In this document: positions 60,515 through 64,000 of the stretch, one piece after another
Numbering within the stretch: position 1 is the stretch's first letter
Layout: each line of letters starts with the position of its first letter
Made by a program: the position numbers and the translations under genes
The notes under the pieces: model-generated
Seen by the model: only the letters and a program-made list of their open reading frames with translations
What the model was told of the DNA's origin: nothing
Databases searched by the model: none
DNA from: Dissulfurirhabdus thermomarina
GTDB taxonomy: Bacteria; Desulfobacterota; Dissulfuribacteria; Dissulfuribacterales; Dissulfurirhabdaceae
DNA length: 64,000 nucleotides
Assembly (NCBI RefSeq): GCF_012979235.1
Contig: NZ_JAATWC010000002.1
Coordinates: 124,001 to 188,000 of the forward strand
Direction of reading: 5' to 3'

Positions 60515-61452
60515 GGATCGCCCCCCCCGGCCTCCTGCCGCCGCTTGCGGACGTGGTCGGCGGCCGCCAGGCCCGCCACGCATCCCTCGCCCACGGCCTT
60601 GGCCATCTGGAAGGGCGGGCCGCAGATATCTCCACACGCAAATATTCCCGGAATATTGGTGGCTTGGTTTTTATTTGTAACAATATAGGTGAACTTTTCC
60701 GGGTCCATCTCCACGCCCAGGACCGAGACGAGTTCCATGGCTCCCTTGGCCCCGGTCTCCACGAAGAGGCCGTCGAGTTCCAGCTCGGTCCCGTCGTCCA
60801 GGCGGATGCCGCGAAGGCCCTGCTCGTCGGAGACGAGTTCCGCCACGCCGCGGCCCGTGAGCACCCGGACGCCGGCCTCGCCGAGGCGCTCGAGGAGCTT
60901 GGGGCTCGTGGCCGGCTCCCGGGTGACGAGGTGGACCTCGGCGGCGATCCGTGAGAGGGTGAGGGCCCCGTGGGCCGCGGCGCTCCCGTCCCCGGCCACG
61001 GCCACCCGGCGGCCCCGGTAGAAATTGGCGTCGCAGTCGACGCAGTAGCTGAGGCCCCGGCCGACGAGGTCCTTCTCGCCCTTGAGGCCGAGGCCCCGGC
61101 GCTGGACCCCGGTGGCCACCACCACGGCGGTGGCCAGCACCGTTTCCCCGCCCTCGAGGTCGAGGCGGAAGCCGCCGGCCTCCGTCGGGCCTTCCATCCG
61201 GACCACGTCTTCCTCGCGGAAGTCCGCCCCGAAGGCGGCGGCCTGCTCCCGGCCGATCCGGAGCAGTTCTTCGCCGGGGGCCTTTCCCGGGACGCAGAGG
61301 TAGTTCTCCACGTGGGCCCGGGCGAGGCTGCTGGCCCCGGGACGGCCGAGGACCAGGACCCGGACCTTCCGCCGGGCCGCGTGTACGGCGGCCTGGAGGC
61401 CGCCGGGGCCGCATCCCAGGATGACGACGTCGTAGTCCATGGCTTCCATCAT
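60511..61452 (-). CDS. trxB: Thioredoxin reductase-like FAD protein
   Basis: 313-residue pyridine-nucleotide-disulfide oxidoreductase. FAD loop 'DVVILGCGPGGLQAAVHAAR', 'VVVATGVQRRGLGLKGE', redox pair in 'LSYCVDCDANFYRGRRVAVA' (CVDC) and the C-terminal 'IPGIFACGDICGPPFQMAKA' with 'VGEG'. The NADPH loop GDGSAAAHGAL deviates from GGGxSA, so the cofactor may be unusual. Bases 60638-60700 (around 'FTYIVTNKNQATNIPGIFA') use AT-rich codons. Start ATG 61452 has AAGGA five bases upstream and overlaps the yacG stop. Confidence 0.87.
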   Translation of the reverse strand: MMEAMDYDVVILGCGPGGLQAAVHAARRKVRVLVLGRPGASSLARAHVENYLCVPGKAPGEELLRIGREQAAAFGADFREEDVVRMEGPTEAGGFRLDLEGGETVLATAVVVATGVQRRGLGLKGEKDLVGRGLSYCVDCDANFYRGRRVAVAGDGSAAAHGALTLSRIAAEVHLVTREPATSPKLLERLGEAGVRVLTGRGVAELVSDEQGLRGIRLDDGTELELDGLFVETGAKGAMELVSVLGVEMDPEKFTYIVTNKNQATNIPGIFACGDICGPPFQMAKAVGEGCVAGLAAADHVRKRRQEAGGGDP

Positions 61453-61661
61453 GCGAGTCCTTTCCCCGGTTTCGTCTCTTCGGTCTCGGGTTCGCCGGGG
61501 GTGCCGTCGGCGGGTTCCCCCGGGATCCGGTACTCTTCTCCCAGCCAGGCCCCGAGGTCCATGAGCTTGCAGCGCGCACCGCAGAAGGGGCGGTAGGGGT
61601 TGCCCTCGTAGGGAGCCGGGGCGCCGCACCTGGGGCATCGATGGCGCGATTCCGGCTTCAC
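61449..61661 (-). CDS. yacG: YacG-type zinc-binding DNA gyrase inhibitor
   Basis: 70-residue protein with four zinc cysteines: 'HRCPRCGAPAPY' and 'NPYRPFCGARCKLMDLGAWL', then 'GEEYRIPG' and an acidic tail; this matches YacG, which binds GyrB in E. coli. GTG start overlaps the usp stop (GTGA) and its stop overlaps trxB (ATGA), so it is embedded in a tightly coupled operon. Too short for many gene callers. Confidence 0.85.
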   Translation of the reverse strand: MKPESRHRCPRCGAPAPYEGNPYRPFCGARCKLMDLGAWLGEEYRIPGEPADGTPGEPETEETKPGKGLA

Positions 61662-62602
61662 GCCACCACCCAGAGGGCCCCGTTCCTGAGCCCGTGGAGC
61701 AGGCGGTCGGAGACGCTGCCCGGGAAGAGGGCCTCCCAGCCGCCCACGCCGCGCCGGCCCACCACCAGGGTCCCGAAGCCTCCCCCGCGGAACTCGGTGA
61801 GGATCTCCTTGTAGGCGCTGGTGCCGCCCCGTTTCACCTTGATGGAGACCGCTCCGGGATCCACCCCGGCCTCCCGGAGTATGCCGGAGGCCCGCTCGAG
61901 GAGGGGGCGGAGGGTGGCCTCGGCCCGGCGGATGGAGAGGGAATCCAGGGCGTCCAGGGCCACGGTGTCGGCCTTGGAGAAGAAGGGCTGGAACCTGGGG
62001 ATCACGTGCAGGATCGTGAGCTCGAGGCCCGGGATCCCGGCCAGCATGTGGGCCGCGTGGTCCACCACCTTGAGGCACGGCTCGCAGTTGTCCAGGGCGA
62101 GCAGCACCCGGCGGGACCGGGCGGGGGTGTCCACCAGCCACAGGGGGAGGTCGTGGAGTTGCTGGACGAGGCCGTAGGTGACGCTCCCCATGACGTAGGA
62201 GGCCACACGGCCCAGGGACCGCCGGCCCACCACCAGGGTGTCGTAGCGGCCCTTGCGGGCCTCGGCCAGGAGATCCGGGACCGTCCCGCGGCTCTTGGCG
62301 ACGCGGCGGGCATGGATCCGGTCCGCCGGGATACCGCCTTTTTCGAGGACGCGGCGGGCGGTGTCGAGGATGTGGGTCGCCTGCCGTTCCTGGAGCGCCT
62401 CGTATTCGCTGAGCTTGAGGAGCCGTTGCTTCTCCGCCGCCCCGCTCGCCGCCCCTTCGGCCAGGAAGGCCGGCAGGGGCGGGACGATGGTGATCACCGT
62501 GACGTCCACGTCGGGGACGTCACGGTAGAGGTCCGCGGCGTAGGCCAGGGCCTTTCGGGCGTTGGACGAGTCGTCGGTGGCGACGAGGAGGTGTCGGTTC
62601 AC
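61658..62602 (-). CDS. Tandem universal stress protein (two UspA domains)
   Basis: 314 residues with two Usp folds: 'RHLLVATDDSSNARKALAYA' ending 'VMGSVTYGLVQQLHDLPLWL', and 'RRVLLALDNCEPCLKVVDHA' ending 'GSVSDRLLHGLRNGALWVVA'. The ATP-type loop 'VVGRRSLGRVASYVMGS' / 'VVGRRGVGGWEALFPGS' is present in both halves. GTG start at 62602 with AGGAG five bases before. It heads the operon usp-yacG-trxB-MBL-DUF116. Confidence 0.85.
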   Translation of the reverse strand: MNRHLLVATDDSSNARKALAYAADLYRDVPDVDVTVITIVPPLPAFLAEGAASGAAEKQRLLKLSEYEALQERQATHILDTARRVLEKGGIPADRIHARRVAKSRGTVPDLLAEARKGRYDTLVVGRRSLGRVASYVMGSVTYGLVQQLHDLPLWLVDTPARSRRVLLALDNCEPCLKVVDHAAHMLAGIPGLELTILHVIPRFQPFFSKADTVALDALDSLSIRRAEATLRPLLERASGILREAGVDPGAVSIKVKRGGTSAYKEILTEFRGGGFGTLVVGRRGVGGWEALFPGSVSDRLLHGLRNGALWVVA

Positions 62603-62660
62603 GTCGGCTCCTTGGTGGTGGCCCTTGGAATTTCACCTCCGCCGGGCCTCACCTTGTTGG

Positions 62661-62689
62661 AAGGTAAAATGGATAGAGGGCCCGGTCAA
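62661..62689 (-). promoter_or_regulatory. Possible promoter of the usp-yacG-trxB operon
   Basis: Minus-strand TTGACC (62689-62684), 17 bases, TACCTT (62666-62661), about 55 bases before the usp start codon and downstream of mnmG. Confidence 0.4.
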
Positions 62690-62712
62690 CAATACCGCCG
62701 TCCCCATCAACC

Positions 62713-64000
62713 TCACGTGCCGTGGTGTTTCTTGAGGTGCACCCGGAGCGCCGTCATGGCCGCCGGCGTCATGCCCGGGATGCGGGAGGCGCGGCCGAGG
62801 GTGTCCGGGCGCTGGGCGGAGAGCTTCTCCCGGAGCTCCTTGGAGAGCCCGGGGACGGCGTCGTAGTCGAGGCCGTCCGGGAGCCGGACGGCCTCCCATC
62901 GCCGGAACTGCGCGACCTGGCGCCGCTGTCGCTCCACGTACCCCGCGTAACGGGTCTCGATCTCCACGTGGACGGCCACCTCCGGCGGGAGGGCCGCCAG
63001 GACGGGGAACCGCCGGGCGGCGGCCTCGAGGGGGATCTCGGGTCGGCGCAAGAGGTCCTCCAGGGAGGCGCCGCCGCGCAGGGGGCTCGACCCGAGACCG
63101 GCGAGCCACGCGTTGAGATCCGGGGTGGGCCGGATGCGCGTCCGGCGGATCTCCTCGAGGGCGCGGGCGATCCGGTCCCGCCTCTCCTCGAACCGCCGCC
63201 AGGCCGAGTCGGAGATCAGCCCCACCTCCCGGCCCCGGGGTGCCAGGCGGAGATCCGCGTTGTCCTCCCGGAGGAGGAGCCGGTACTCGGCCCGGCTGGT
63301 GAACATGCGGTAGGGCTCCCGGGTGCCCCGCGTGACGAGGTCGTCGATGAGGACCCCGATGTAGGCCTCGGAGCGGTCCAGGACCAGGGGCGGTTCCTCC
63401 CGGACCGCCCGGGCGGCGTTGATGCCCGCCACGAGGCCCTGGGCGGCGGCCTCCTCGTACCCGGAGGTGCCGTTGATCTGGCCCGCCAGGTAGAGCCCCC
63501 GCACGAGCCGGGTCTCCAGGGTGGGACGCAGCTGGACGGGGTCCACGTAGTCGTACTCGATGGCATAGCCGGGACGCAGGATGTGGGCCTCCTCCAGGCC
63601 CGGTATGGAGCGGACCAAGGCGAGCTGGGCCTCCAGGGGGAGGCTGGTGGAGATGCCGTTGGGGTAGACCTCCGCCGTGTCGAGCCCCTCCGGCTCGAGA
63701 AAGACCTGGTGGCGGTCACGGTCCGGGAACCGGGTGACCTTGTCCTCGATGGACGGGCAGTAGCGCGCGCCGACCCCCTGGATGACCCCGGCGTAGAGGG
63801 GGGAACGGTGGAGGTGCCGCCGGATGATTTCGTGGGTCTCCGGGGTGGTGTAGGTGATGTGGCAGGGGCGCTGGGGGAGGGGGAGTCCGGCGGTCTCCGC
63901 CGAGAAGGGTCTCGGGTCCGGGTCCGGCTCCTGGACCTCGAGCCGGGAGAAGTCGATGCTCTGGGCATGGAGGCGGGGCGGGGTCCCGGTCTTCATCCGG
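62713..64000 (-). CDS. mnmG: tRNA uridine-5-carboxymethylaminomethyl modification enzyme MnmG (5' end beyond the window)
   Basis: C-terminal ~428 residues of the FAD protein that, with MnmE, modifies the wobble uridine of tRNAs. The frame is open to the window edge. Visible motifs: '[19 protein letters not shown]', '[20 protein letters not shown]' with '[17 protein letters not shown]', '[12 protein letters not shown]', '[20 protein letters not shown]', '[20 protein letters not shown]' and C-terminal '[20 protein letters not shown]'. Missing: the N-terminal FAD loop. Confidence 0.95.
   Translation of the reverse strand, partial: RMKTGTPPRLHAQSIDFSRLEVQEPDPDPRPFSAETAGLPLPQRPCHITYTTPETHEIIRRHLHRSPLYAGVIQGVGARYCPSIEDKVTRFPDRDRHQVFLEPEGLDTAEVYPNGISTSLPLEAQLALVRSIPGLEEAHILRPGYAIEYDYVDPVQLRPTLETRLVRGLYLAGQINGTSGYEEAAAQGLVAGINAARAVREEPPLVLDRSEAYIGVLIDDLVTRGTREPYRMFTSRAEYRLLLREDNADLRLAPRGREVGLISDSAWRRFEERRDRIARALEEIRRTRIRPTPDLNAWLAGLGSSPLRGGASLEDLLRRPEIPLEAAARRFPVLAALPPEVAVHVEIETRYAGYVERQRRQVAQFRRWEAVRLPDGLDYDAVPGLSKELREKLSAQRPDTLGRASRIPGMTPAAMTALRVHLKKHHGT

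Overview
The window is a GC-rich chromosomal segment of a Gram-negative bacterium. The envelope genes support this: MurJ, KdsC for LPS KDO, a TonB-dependent receptor, a TRAP transporter and Tat/Sec-exported c-type cytochromes. A TsdA-type thiosulfate dehydrogenase, a small siroheme sulfite-reductase-like protein, a TauE/SafE exporter, a RACo-like corrinoid activator, DUF116 and DUF4911 proteins, and a heme-binding chemoreceptor point towards a motile sulfur-metabolising member of the Desulfobacterota (former Deltaproteobacteria). That placement is an inference from gene content, not a phylogeny. Both strands are densely coded, with many ATGA/GTGA start-stop overlaps. No transposase, integrase, phage gene or CRISPR array was found.

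Layout. 1-7.1 kb: end of murJ, a tandem universal stress protein, a SHOCT membrane peptide, an NrtA/SsuA-like binding protein, and a minus-strand operon trkH-trkA-tsdA-diheme peroxidase. 7.3-12.3 kb: tRNA-Phe, a creatininase homologue, a TlpA-type thioredoxin, a soluble P-type-ATPase-like HAD protein, a YkvA protein, an unrecognised 335-residue protein and an NAD-dependent epimerase. 12.3-20.3 kb: a RACo-like ASKHA protein, an unrecognised 560-residue protein coupled to an SH3-domain membrane protein, and a TRAP transporter whose binding protein faces its membrane subunits. 20.3-21.3 kb: about 1 kb without genes, filled with dispersed repeats. 21.3-33 kb: adk, alpha-glucan phosphorylase, a RibD-like reductase / MDR dehydrogenase / pterin-synthase-like trio, then a TonB receptor, sulfotransferase and FabF in a lower-GC block, and a GT4 glycosyltransferase. 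33-44 kb: kdsC-hrpA, a chemoreceptor, CheY-like and FapA-like proteins, the siroheme protein, a flavodoxin-like protein and a TauE exporter. 44-57 kb: comF-icd, an iron-sulfur flavoprotein, a CAU-anticodon tRNA, Nif3, a zinc-ribbon coiled coil, RNase P RNA, panB, smc, recJ, a DUF4911 protein and miaB. 57-64 kb: a bifunctional-nuclease-family protein, a PHP phosphoesterase, cheX, then a minus-strand operon usp-yacG-trxB-MBL hydrolase-DUF116, and the 3' part of mnmG.

Four observations deserve follow-up. (1) The RibD-like, MDR, PTPS-like and GT4 genes (with a creatininase homologue elsewhere in the window) could form an undescribed, possibly glycosylated, pterin pathway; the PTPS-like protein has Glu where QueD has its catalytic Cys. 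(2) Short in-frame islands of AT-rich codons sit inside the otherwise GC-rich dctM, smc and trxB genes. (3) A lower-GC mosaic block has both edges inside coding genes. (4) Several families of structured dispersed repeats recur in intergenic spaces. Chemotaxis genes at 37.7-39.4 kb and 58.7 kb carry recognisable sigma-28 promoters.
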